From Syngnathus acus (lineage: Eukaryota > Chordata > Actinopteri > Syngnathiformes > Syngnathidae): a DNA stretch of 64,000 bases. Under the pieces are notes generated by a model, which saw only the letters and a program-made list of their open reading frames with translations, made no database searches and was not told the DNA's origin. This document shows, one piece after another, positions 1 to 12,400 of the stretch. Within the stretch, counting starts at the first letter, position 1; each line of letters begins with the position of its first letter. The stretch is taken from positions 6,111,412-6,175,411 of the forward strand of contig NC_051102.1 of NCBI RefSeq assembly GCF_901709675.1, given 5' to 3'. The position numbers were made by a program, and so were the translations under genes.

Positions 1-246
1 AAAGTAAGCTTTACGTGTTTATTTTGTGTGTTGTGTGATATTAACGTTTGAGCAACGTTGAGTTATTTTCACTATTTCGAGTGTTACTATATTGTGATTG
101 CATTAACGTTTGAGCATCGTTGAGTTATTTATTCTATGCGCCTTATAATCTGGTGCGCCTTATATATGGACAAAGTTTTAAAATGGGCCATTCATTGACG
201 GTGCGCCTTATAATCCGGTGCGCCTTATAGTGCGGAAAATACGGTA
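1..246. mobile_element. Partial TIR element (ACCGTATTTTCCG family), right end
   Basis: The right end ...GGTGCGCCTTATAGTGCGGAAAATACGGT matches the right end of the element at 2663-3077, including the shared internal GGGCCATTCATTGA segment and repeated GGTGCGCCTTATA motifs. The left end lies outside the window. It is a nonautonomous DNA transposon remnant with no coding capacity. Confidence 0.75.
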
Positions 247-349
247 ACAACAAAACAGACTTTGACAGATGTTGAAGCAATTCAAGTGACCATCCCTATA
301 TAAGACCAAAAAACAGACATGAAGCATGTGATGCCATCATTCCCCCCAG

Positions 350-460
350 GAGCTCTCCAGATCGAGAACAGCGAGGAAACCGACCAAGGGAAGTACGAGT
401 GCGTGGCCACTAATTCTCAAGGTGTGCGCTACTCCTCGCCAGCCAACCTCTACGTGCGAG
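350..460 (+). CDS. ptprs: ptprs exon: end of Ig2 domain
   Basis: The acceptor is a C-rich tract ending in CAG at 349 and the donor GT is at 461. Phase 1 on both sides gives [20 protein letters not shown] and then the SSPANLYVR end of the domain. The YECVA motif holds the second disulphide cysteine of the Ig fold. A transposon remnant ends only about 100 bases upstream. Confidence 0.9.
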
Positions 461-3400
461 GTAGGGCCTGAAAACACAACACGCAACAACGACACACATA
501 GCTAGATAGAAACACGATGAAATGGCCACTGCTGGGGTGCTGTTGCGTTCCAACCAATCTTTTCCATGACTGTGCTCTTTCAACAAGTACTACTAACCAA
601 GCCATTTGTCAGCAGTGTGTGTTGATCTTGTTTGGTATTTTCCACCTTAACAAGTCCACTTTAAACTGTGGTGTGGTAGAAAACACACCACGGTTTAACT
701 GCATGAAGACGTCACTGTCTGCTAAAATTGATTTTGTACCTGAGGGCTGTCTGACCTGAGGAGTTAGAGCAGCGGTGGGCAAACTATAACCCGAGGCCAA
801 TCTGTTCTTTAATTTGGCCCGCCAAGCCTTAACATCAGTGGTTGCTCTATATAGATATTTTCTGACAGCAAATACCATCCTCAAGAAATAATTAGCTCTC
901 TAAAGTACCTTGATCATGATCAGCATGCTGTAGAAGCAGAAGTCCGACGTGATCAAAAATAAGAAAGAGCTCTTCAATTTTAAATGTGGATGCGTTAGCT
1001 AAATTGACGGGCACCCAATCACGGCTCACCTGTTTTTTGGCTTTGAGCCGTGATTGGCCGATAACTGAGCCCGTAAGCACTTGCAAAATGGCCGCCTCCT
1101 GAGATGTTCCTGCTTAATTCATATTCCACAAATGCAATTTTAATCGCAATGTTATGTTTAGAAGGAAAAAAATGACTTGATTTCCCCTTTGATTAAAATA
1201 AAATATGATTCATTGGTTATTGATTTAATGTAAATAAAATGAAATTTAAATACAGCGGCCTATGCATTTAAAATTATTTTAATCATTTTAGTAAATAACT
1301 ATCAACTTATGTTCTATTATAAAAGGAAAATCAATGATTGTATTGGTATTATCAAAATTAATTATTTTGCATGATTACGTGCACATTTTTTTTTAAGACT
1401 GTTTTGATTTCTTTTTCACAGAAAAGCCTAACAACATATAAGCATGGATGGCTTAGTTAGCTAAATGATTTTCAGCCATTACATACATATAAATTAAATT
1501 AAAAAAAATATATATCTTATCTACAAATGACCCGGCTCACCGTTCATGATTTAGAAATGAAATGGAGACCCGGAGCATCAAAGTTTGCCCACCCCTGAGT
1601 TTAACTCTTACGAGGTCAATCAATGAAAGTATACATTTTTACATTTGATGTCCAAAAACAAGGACATTGCTGACACCATTGTGCATCCACATAATCCTTG
1701 TTGAATCATTTCTAATAATTGTGTGCGTGATTTTGTGTGTGCGCCCTCGTGGCTTTGCGCAGGCCGTTTTTATTCTCTCTGTGTTTCCTCGTTCTCTCTC
1801 CTCACGTCATTGTGTTCCGCATCAACCCCCTTCCATCCCTCAGAGCTTCGAGAAGGTTGGTGTGCTCTCTCTTTTCTTTTGTTACTCCTTTGTTTCAGAA
1901 AGCTTCTCTTATTGAAACAGAGAGAAACAATAAAGAAAGAAAGAAAATCCTCAAAGACCTCCGTACTCTATATAAAAAACGTCTCCCAGATTCGGTTAAT
2001 TTCCCCAAATCCGTTTTCCGTACTGTAGCCAAATGCATTGACTGCTTTGTGTGCAGCACCCTCTCCCCAATCGATTGTTTTTTTTTTTTTTGCATGTATT
2101 GTTGTCATGCAGACCAAAGAATTGGATGATATAATAGAGGTGACGATTGCATGAAAGGAGTGAGAGAAAGAGAGGGAAAGAAAGAGAAAGGAGCACGTGA
2201 AGAGCATGACGCACATGCTTCCCACACTTTATGTTCACATTAAACTTGTCTTGTTAACCCCCCACCACCACCTCTCCCTCCCCTCCCCTCCCTCATTGCA
2301 CCAACCTGACACATTGCATCTACTCCAGTCTTGAACTTGTTGCATCCAGTGGGAACCTCGATTTTGGGTTCAAGCTGCACTTCATGTGTTGCATCGCTTT
2401 AAGTCTGATTTTTTATTTTATTTTTTTGCAATTTCCCATCTGTATGTTGACGTCACCCTCGCATTTATCTTTAGTAAACTTGATTAGCGAGTTTTTGGCG
2501 ATGACTCATCGTCGCATTTTATGTCGCTGAAACTGGCACCCTGCGATGAACAGCAAAAAATATATTTTTAGTTGCAGATGTTCCCTCAGTGATACATTTT
2601 AAATAAATAAAGCAACTATTAGACTGAGATCCATTATAATCCGTCATTATTAAATTGCTACGACCGTATTTTCCGGACTATAAGGCGCACCTAAAAACCT
2701 AAAATTTTCTCAAAAAGCCGACAGTGCACCTTATAGTCCGGTGCGCCTTATATATGGACCAAATTCCTAAATTTAAACTGGACCGAAGCATTGTGTCATG
2801 AAATCAATCATAAGTGGCCCGCTGAAGACTATGAATCATGAATCAAAAAGACTATGGATCACTATTTGGTGATTATAAAGTAATTTGTTGCGTCTGAAGT
2901 TGAAATAAAAAAGATAAAATGGAGAATGATTTGATTTGGATTAAAAATCTGACATGATGCATTAATGGTGCGTTTTATAGTCCGGTGCGCCTTGTATAAG
3001 GATAAAGTTTTAAAATGGGCCATTCATTGAAGGTGCGCCTTATAGTCCGGTGCGCCTTATAGTCCGGAAAATACGGTATCTATACTTAAAATCTCCACGA
3101 AATTTAAAAACATCTTTGTCATTATTTGATCAAAATATCTATATCATTAGAACACAACCAAAACAGATCTTCTATAGATGAAAGTGTCAAGGATTCAGTG
3201 TGTCGCTCACTTACACTTAAGCAGCAACAGCAACAGGGGATTGCCTCTTAAAACTAAATGGAATGGAACCCATTGCTAACAACTTTATTTGCACCTCCTT
3301 CTCCCCAAATAGATTTTTTTCCTTACTCAGGAAAAAGCAACAAGGTGTTACCAAATTACCGTTTCAGATTTATTTGATTCGACTCTGCATTTTTGTTATT

Positions 3401-6400
3401 CTTCATTCTGTAGTAAGAAGCACGAGGAGCCTTAAGTGGCTTTTTATTCTCCCTCCATTAAATTCAACGTACTAAAATATCATCATCATGTCCTGTAGAC
3501 ATTATTCTGTGTTCTTTCTAGTTAACAAATCTTGAAAGTAACCAGATGGCTAAGCGCAGTAACTCATAAATGAAAAGCATGAAATTAGGCTGTCGTAATT
3601 GAGTCCAATATTTCCAACTTAAAGGAGACATACTGATCTGCTTGCAGTGACCAAAAAAAGAAAAAATCTGTGTCATGCCGTCTGTGGAGCTTCCCTCGTC
3701 TGCACCGTCGCTATCGCCACCAAACACTCGGACACGCTTCTATTGACATTTCAATTCTATTCATTCGCATTCTCAACTATTGAGGGGATAAGTTTCGCCT
3801 TATTACATGACTAATGAAAGTTGTGTCCTTGAGCCAGATGGGATTGCGCAGAGTAAATGTCAGGCCGCCGATGGTCCTCAATGGCCCTCTATATGCGCTA
3901 TAGTTTAGAAGTTGCAGAGATAGCGCCGTAATCCCCGTGGCTGTGCCAAGGGCTCCTTTAACCGGCCGCCTCCGGAGTCTCGATGCAGAAGCTGGTTCCG
4001 TGAATATAGATGTAACCTCACGCCTCACTCAAACTATGGATAATGGAAGAAGGATCATGAGGGCTGCCTCTATTATTTTTATGCAAGCGTGCTCACTGAG
4101 TACGTGAGGAATTATTCCTTGAAGATGAGGTGTGTCTGTTTTTGTGATTAAATTACCTATTTGAAAGACTTAGATGATATTTTTTTTCTCAAAAGCATCT
4201 TAGTTGCATACTGCAGGAGTTTGCAAGATTTGAATGTAGCTTCACTTCACTCCCACCCCTCCCCTAAGGTCTCTGACCTAAGCCACGCCCCTCACTAACA
4301 TGAACATTAACGTAAACCATTTTTAGCCACATTGCTAGCCGGACTTATACATGCTGTAGACCAGTAATGATGATGATGATAATAATAATTATATAATAAT
4401 TACATTTTCCATTTGATGATGATATTATATAATAATTTAATTTTCCATTTGCGCTCTTCACTTGTCATTTAACATTCTAATTAAAAATATATTTTTGCTC
4501 ATTCTAATGTATATTATGTAGACCAATAATGATGATGATAGTAATAATTATATAATAATTTAATTTTCCATTTGATGATGATGATAATAATAATTATATG
4601 ATAATTAAATTTTCCATTTGCGCTCTTCACTTGTCATTTAACATTCTAATTAAAAATATATTTTTTGCTCATTAAAATTTATATTATGTGCATATTGATC
4701 AGGTTAAGATGTAGTGACATTGCACGTATGTGTTTGCACACTGTGCATGCTGAATGTTGGTCTGTGTGTGTGTGTGGAGGGGGGGGGGGATCAGTGTGTG
4801 TGTGTGTCAGTGTGTGTCCAGAGCATGCTGTGGTGGGAGGAGATGCTTGCCTAATCATGTCTCTTTCTAACAATTTTTTTGTCTCTGTCTCTTCTCTATC
4901 CAATTCTGGGCATCTTCCGGCGTTATTTTCTTCAAGTATTCCAAAAATAATTCTCCCACTTTATCTGTCATTAGCAAATTGAATATAGAGTCCTTCTATT
5001 TTTCTTTGTGTTCGAAATCCAAATGTTGACTTTTATTCATTGATTTTTTTTATTTTTATTTTTCTATTTTGACCATTTAATTTATCTGAAGTGATGAGAT
5101 TTTTACTGATCTCCTTCTCGCTTCCCTTTCATTCTTCCTCCATTCTGAATTGTCTGTCCATTGATCTCTTTGTCTTTTTCTGTTTTTTTCTGTGTTGTGA
5201 CTTTTTTCTTCCTTCCTATCTTTTTTTTTTTTTTCTTACTTCCGAAGCACCTGCTCTCTGAATGGGCCTGACTCTGATATAGCTGTGTTTTTAAATAGAT
5301 TCATGTTTTTTCTTCTTCCTCGCTCCTCTTCTCTTTGCCCCTTTCCCCTCCATCTCCCCGAAAACCCTCTTCTAACCCTCTCTTTATCTCTCTCCCCCCT
5401 CCTCTCCCCCCCTCCCTCCCTCCCTCCCTCTTTTTCTCCTCCGCCCCCTCGGCATTCTGTCCGCACCCTGATGTGTAGAAGCGTCAGAAACATGTACATA
5501 AGTTTATGAACTTATAAACATGCACATACTACCTCACTTTTTTTGCCCGCACTTGTTCTTCTTCTCTCTCCGTTCTGCCTCTCTCATGTTGTCTTGTTCT
5601 TGACTTAACGTGTCCGACGTTCACTCTGTAATTTGCCACGGCACCTTATTGGAACCCCCTCACCTGTCCACATTCATTTTGACTGCACACTGTTATCCCG
5701 TATGAAACTTTTTTGTGTACTGTACAGTATTTTGTTGTCGCAATGTGCCTCTTGCCTACATTGCCACGTCATCGCGTGGAAGCCGAGCAGAGTCGATTGT
5801 TCTCTCTCTCTCACTTCCATCGCCGTCTCATCTTCCTCTCCTTTGTTTCCTTTGTGTCTTCCTTTCACATTATCTCTGTTGTGTTTCTCCACTTTTTTTT
5901 TTTATTCTCTCTTGAGTCGCCGAGGCATGCAAAGTGACCTATGAGTTCAGTCTCTCGCTATCCAGTAGAACTGGCATGGACAAAAAAATTGGGGCACAAT
6001 TCGCTGGTGATTCAATAATCCATTAAGGCTTGGATGAATTATTATTCACCCTTAAAACAGAAAATGTAAAAAATTTGGACAGGGAAGACAGATGGTTGGA
6101 GTGAGGGAATAATTCTTCAAGTTTTTTTGACACAATTTGGATAAGAGTCGACTTGAGTGTTCCAACAGCAATGCACAAAAGCCTTTAAAGGCAAGTATGG
6201 ATGAGTTTGGTGAGAAAGAACTCCCACCTAACACCTTTGGGATGAGCTAGAACAAAGCTTCAAATGTTACTCTGCATAATTTGACGACAAATCCCCACAG
6301 ACGCACGCCGACATTTTGTCGAAAGTCTTCTCACAAGGATTGAAGTTATTGAAGATTTTTTTTTCCGTTTCCTGTAGGTGTCCTCGCTAGATATCCCAAT

Positions 6401-9400
6401 AGAGTTAAGACATTTACTCAAATAATTCAAAGTTTAATGTAGCTCCAAGCGATGCCAGAAAGGAAATGTTATATTGCATTTATATTTAAAAAAAAAAAAA
6501 ATCTGACACCACCATCAATAAACATAACATTTCCGTAAAGAGAAACTGACATCATGCCCCTTGTTGAAGCGCTACTCAAGAGTATGTCACGTTATTGTTT
6601 GCTCACTCTGTTTGGGTGAGCTTCACAAGATGTGTGTCTTTCTGTTGGATTCATCAATACCATAAAGTAAACTTGAAATATCCCTTTGTAATTTCTGTAA
6701 AAGGAAAAAAAAAAACCTGAAGTTCATTCTCCCCCTCCCTGTTACCTCTCTTCTCTTCACTCTCTCTGAATCTCGCTCTCTGCCTCTCTATCTGACTCTC
6801 TCCCCCTCACCCGACCTCCTCTCTCTCTCTCTCCGTCTCCCCCTCCATCCCTCAACTTCCTGCCCTCTCTACCCCCCCCCCCCCTCCTGACTCTCCTCCT
6901 TTTACCAGTGCGCCGCGTCCCCCCTCGTTTCTCCATCCCCCCCTCCAACCACGAAATCATGCCGGGAGGGAGCATCAACATCACCTGCGTGGCGGTAGGC
7001 TCCCCGATGCCCTACGTCAAATGGATGGTGGGTAGCGAGGACCTGACCCCCGAGGACGAGATGCCGTTCGGTCGCAACGTGCTGGAGCTCACCGGCGTCC
7101 GGGAGTCAGCCAACTATACGTGCGTGGCCATGAGTAGTCTGGGTATCATCGAGGCCACGGCTCAGGTCTTAGTCAAAAGTAAGAGACTTACAAAAGAAAT
7201 TCCGTAACATTGCTGGTAAACTTCCATGGGAGATAAAACTGTCAATGAAACATTCTAAAAATATATTTGTAAATTCCCCCAATAAGACCCAATGCTTGAA
7301 TTTTGGAATTTCTGGTTGGTTTTAGTTCTTGTTAATTCCTATGGAAGATTTCCAACTTTGCATAATTTTGCACAGTCTCCTTTAGTAATGTCCTAATCAA
7401 TCTTGATTTTTCTCCCAGCTCTGCCAAAACCTCCTGGCACTCCCATGGTCACAGAGACCACAGCCACCAGCGTGACCATCACATGGGACTCGGGTAACCC
7501 CGACCCGGTGTCCTATTACATCATCCAGTACCGAGCCAAAGGTCCGGACAGCAAGTACGAGACGGTAGACAGCATCACCACCACCCGCTACAGCATCGGT
7601 GGGCTGCACCCCAACACCGAGTACGAGATCCGAGTATCGGCCTTTAACAGCATCGGCCAGGGTCCCCCTTCTGTGCGAGTCGAGGCCCGGACGGGCGAGC
7701 AAGCCCCGGCCAGCCCGCCGCGAAATGTCCAAGCCCACATTATTTCACAGAACACGGTGATGGTTCGCTGGGAGGACCCGGAGGAGCCAAATGGGCAGGT
7801 GGGAAGTCATATAATTTGATTTAGGTTCAAGTCGGAAAACAGGAAGTATCTATTATATGCCGATTGGACCTGGAATGCCCAATGGTCTTTTTTTAACTCA
7901 TATTTAATTAAGACGACAGATATTTTTGATTCTTTTTACATTAAATCTTTCAATTGTGCACAGCCAGCAGCTCACTGGGGAGCAATAAAGTGATTGCTTT
8001 AAAATAGTAATTACTTTCATGTGACATGAACAGTCGCGGCATTGCTGCCAGCTAATAGTGCAGGGAAAAAATGATTTATCCCCATCTGAAATTACATTTG
8101 CTTTTACTGATGACAGACTAACAAGGTTTCAGATTTGCGCCGAGACTCTAAGAAGATTAAAACATTAAAGCTTTCATAAAATTCCCCACAGGGAAGTGTT
8201 TTGGAGTGTTCAGGTTCATGTCCTTTATAGAGATTGTGCTCCACCTTTCTACTAGCTCAATCTCTAAAGAAAGAAAAGGTGCTTTCTGCTCTTAATGAAG
8301 AGCGCTCCCTCTGGAAGCCCATTTCCTTTTTTCCAGCAGCAATACTATTCACAAAAGTGCATTTGAGGATTAAAGTTATTAAAGGAGTGACAACGGATTG
8401 CCGGTGGAGGTCACGAGTGAGGACAGTAAACAAATATGGTGACATAGTCGGACGACAGTCTGCATTCGAGGTGTTTTGTCCGACCTTCAGCCGCGGGAGG
8501 TCGTCACCTTATGACAGTGACCTCTGACAAGGCGTGAACCGCAACCTCGCTCGGCCATCTGGACAGAAGTAACCGTAATTCACAAATGACGACCTTGGCT
8601 GTGATAAATACTCGTTGTCGTTATGCTGGAGCAAGGCTTTATGGATTACCGTGCATGCAAGACAGTGAGATTAAGTGCGAGACTACTTATCACACAGCTC
8701 AGTTGAGGATGACCTTAAAAACTCAACACGCTATCCGTCAATCCCTCCGTGTTGCAGGTGAAGGGCTACCGCGTGTACTACACCATGGACCCGTCCCGGC
8801 CCATAAATGAGTGGAAGATCCATAACGTCCAGGACAGTCTGATCACGACCATACAGAGCTTGGTGACCTCCGAGACGTACACCCTCCAAGTCCTGGCGTT
8901 CACCTCCGTCGGGGACGGGCCCTTCTCTGACCCGGTCCATGTTAAAGTCATGCCAGGAGGTCGGTGTTGGGAACATAATGTCATATCATATATTGTAAAT
9001 CATGTATGCTAAAAGTAGCGCCATGCTAATTTTTGGGGCACTTAGTCTGCTGCCCCGCAGCATCACCAAGCAGATTATTCAGACAAGTGGAACCGAGCCG
9101 CCACGCAGAACTGGGTGTGACCTGTCACAACACACGCATCCTTCAAATGAGTAACTCGCACAAGCTAAAGTTTGCAAAGACTTGTGAACTGCAAACGGAT
9201 TAACATTTATCTAGAGGAAAAATTTGGTACGTTCTTACTCCTCCAGTCACGACAGCAGCCGGTTGCAAATGTTTTATTCGTGGGCAGGCGTGACGAGATT
9301 AAACCGGCAAATCTGTGATGGTATTACAAATCTCGTGTAGACTCGGGACACTTGTACCTGAACATCTAGCATTTACAGAAAGAGAAACATATGGTTTGAG

Positions 9401-12400
9401 TAAAAATATTTCTCGACGTCTGATGAAAGAAGAGCTCAAATGGAATTAGGCGAAAGGGTATTTTGAATAGATTTTAAACAAAAAAAATGAGAGAAAACTT
9501 TTTTTTTTCCATTTGAGCAAAGGTCTTTTAATTAGATTTTAGAATTTAATGGTGACAAATTACACACACAGAAAGCTGTTTCTAATATTTTAGATATAAA
9601 TACAAAATAATATTCTTTTTCCAAACAGTTCTTAGACATGCTGTCAATTCAAGTCATCTTCTTTTTTTTTTTTTTTCCCCCTTCCCCAGTTCCAGGCCAA
9701 CCGGGGAAGTTTAAAATCGGAAGAGTGACTGACACCAGCATTGAGCTGACCTGGGAGCCCGCCTACACCAAGATGGCCATCATCAATTACGAGCTCCTTT
9801 ACAAACCTGTCAAATATGGCAGTTTGGTAAGAGCATCTACAAAGCAGACATATTGTGTTATATTCCTTTGTTGCAATTCAATTCATATCACAACAACAAT
9901 TTGTTTGGCAGAAAGCACTGGTCAACACATTTCTCTCTTTCTCTTCTAGGAGAAGCTGACCTTTGGCCCCCGAAACTCCTACACGGTGGAGGGCCTGAAA
10001 GCCAACACGGACTACTCCTTCTCCCTGGCAGCCATCTCAAACAAAGGCATCGGCGCTTTCACCAATGAACTGGTGCAGAGGACATCACAAGCCAGTAGGT
10101 CACAAACAAACACACACACATTGCTACTTTTTCTGCTTCACCTTGTGTACACAAATGTCACGAAAACACACGTTGACAAAAATTTCACTTGATGTGCGTT
10201 GACCCGGCACAAGCTGGCAACCGTCTGACACCATGTGACCATTGATCTCCTTTATCAAGTCATGTGTCCAAAATCTCACTCCCATCCATCCATCTGCGGT
10301 TTAACTGCGACTTTCTTCCTCCTCCGCTCAGCTCCCTTTTTTTTTCACAGCCAAAACATCATGACAGATGGAGACGGAGCAGCGATTAATGTTTGTCTCT
10401 TCCTCCTTTTCACCCTCCTTTTTCCTCACTCTGTCGAATATCTTTGAAAGGGTGAAAATATCTGCCAGTTATTGGCGAGCAGGCAATGGAGAGGAGCTTT
10501 AAAGGATTGTGGCTTGGCCTGCTAGGTTGTACGTGGGCGCCAGACAGCGTGATTGTTTTTTTTTTTTGGCATTTCTTGATAACCAAGGTTTTGCAAATAA
10601 TGTTTTTTTATCTGTGCTATCCCCTTAATGTTTTGGGTTCAAATAAAATAATAATTTGGCCTTGTTGTGACGTGCAGTTAGCTAGCTAACTATGTCTCAA
10701 CAACCCAAAAATTCCCTTCGGATAATCCGCTGGCGTGGCCACTTTAGAGCGCCTCGTCGTCTGCCGTGAGTGTGCGCATGTCACGGAGGGAGGATGGGTG
10801 GTTTTGCATGTTTGCGGTTGATTTAAAACAATAATTGAAAGCCAGCATATGAATCCGAGCTTTGGGCTGGCATGGGCAATTTTGAGTGCCTCATTGTCTG
10901 CCGTGAGTGTGCGGAAGAGCAACGGGGATGAAAGAACATGTCAGACCCCATGGGGCTTCACACTTGCAGCCCTTTGTGGATGTCAAAATGGAAGCAGTAA
11001 AAGCCAACTCTAAATAAGCAGACTCTTTCCTGAAGCACAATGCATTTCCCAGGGTGCGCTTTGTTATCGCCAAGGTTTGGTGCACATCTAGATTGTCCCC
11101 TGAGGCAAAACGGCGCGGCGGCTTTACAGCTGAGTGGGGAGATACTTGAATCTGTCAGCCAGGATTTTTGACTCCCACACTTGCACACATGCTGCACTCG
11201 TCAAGCCCAGACGTCTTCGCTTGAAGTTGTCTCCTCGCGGTCAATACTCTTGTCGCTGGTTTATTTCATTAAGTGTTCACCAAGTGCTTATCCCGGTGTC
11301 ATCTCTTTCGGTTCGGTTTACCGTCATCTCTTATTGTTTCCTTTATTTTTATTTTTTTATCCTATCCCCTGTGTTTTACTTATATCGCCCCCCCCCCTTG
11401 CTTTTCACCCCCCCTATTCTCAAACGACTGGCCCTCCCCTTGTCCAATCAGAACCCTCAGCCGCACCCGAGGGTGTATCCTGCGAGAGTGCCAGCTCCAC
11501 CTCGCTGAGGGTTAGTTGGCGGGCCGCCTCCACTGGAGGGCCACAATGGCGAGTTGGCAGGTTATGAGCTAAGATACCGCAAAGTTTCTGGGGCAGGAGG
11601 CAAAGGTCAGGGCCAGGAGGTGTCCGGGCTGCCTATACCGGCCCGGCAGGCGGACACGCTAGTTGAGGGCCTGGAGAAATGGAGCTGGTACAACATCACC
11701 ATGGCAGCTGCCACTTCTGAGGGAACTGGACCCAACAGCTTGCCTGTGCTCTGCAGAACAGATGAGGATGGTAAGACTGCATTCATGATCACAGTGAAAC
11801 TTCCAAAGTCACATTCTAATACATTTTGATCAATTTGGATTTCGAGTAGAAAATAGGAGGTGGGCATAGTAAGCTCATAGTTGTTGTGTCTTTCTTAAGT
11901 TTCAGTCAAGTGAGTCCCAAGTCCTAAAAATGCTGACTTAAGTCTGACTCAAGTCAAATCACATGAGTCACCCAACTCTGGTTCCGAGGTTTTTTGCTCC
12001 ACTTAACTTCCAAAGAAGAGCCACAGGCGCTTCCAAGGGCCGTCACGAAAACAACATGTCGAATATTCATAGCAAGTTATAAATAAAACGTGATTCACTT
12101 TTAAAGCGGCTTTACCGTCGGCATTGTCAAAAATGTTTTACAATATAAGCAAAGTGAATGAGGCGCATCTGTAATGCATTGATTATGTTTTCCACTTTGG
12201 AAGTTCCACTGTATATCCCGATGTCGCCTAAGTACTGTAATTATTTGGGGATTTTCGCTTGTGCAGTTCCCAGCGCGGCCCCTCGTCACATTGATGTCAC
12301 TCCTTTCAATTCCTCCGCACTCCGGGTCACTTGGCGGTCCGTGTTGCCAAGGTTACGCCAAGGTCAGATCCGTGGTTACCAGGTGCACTACAGTCGCGTT

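Larger units (their letters stand above)
461..6908 (+). other. ptprs intron with transposon remnants
   Basis: A 6.4 kb intron between Ig2 and Ig3, apart from the microexon at 1844. It holds two terminal-inverted-repeat elements (770-1597, 2663-3077), a 162-bp tandem duplication (4356-4679), TG and G runs near 4760-4815, and long pyrimidine tracts near 5160-5450 and 6724-6908. I see no other gene. Confidence 0.7.

Noticed and set aside
5236-5499. Arg/Glu/Gly-rich ORF on the minus strand and the opposite Ser/Pro-rich ORF
   Set aside because: Low-complexity pyrimidine tract in an intron.
7397-7738. 113-residue minus-strand ORF
   Set aside because: Antisense shadow of the FN3-1 exon.
11505-11565. 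A tiny intron that would explain the FN3-4 frame break
   Set aside because: It would be about 50 bases, shorter than typical vertebrate introns, and would remove the conserved tryptophan strand VSWRAA.
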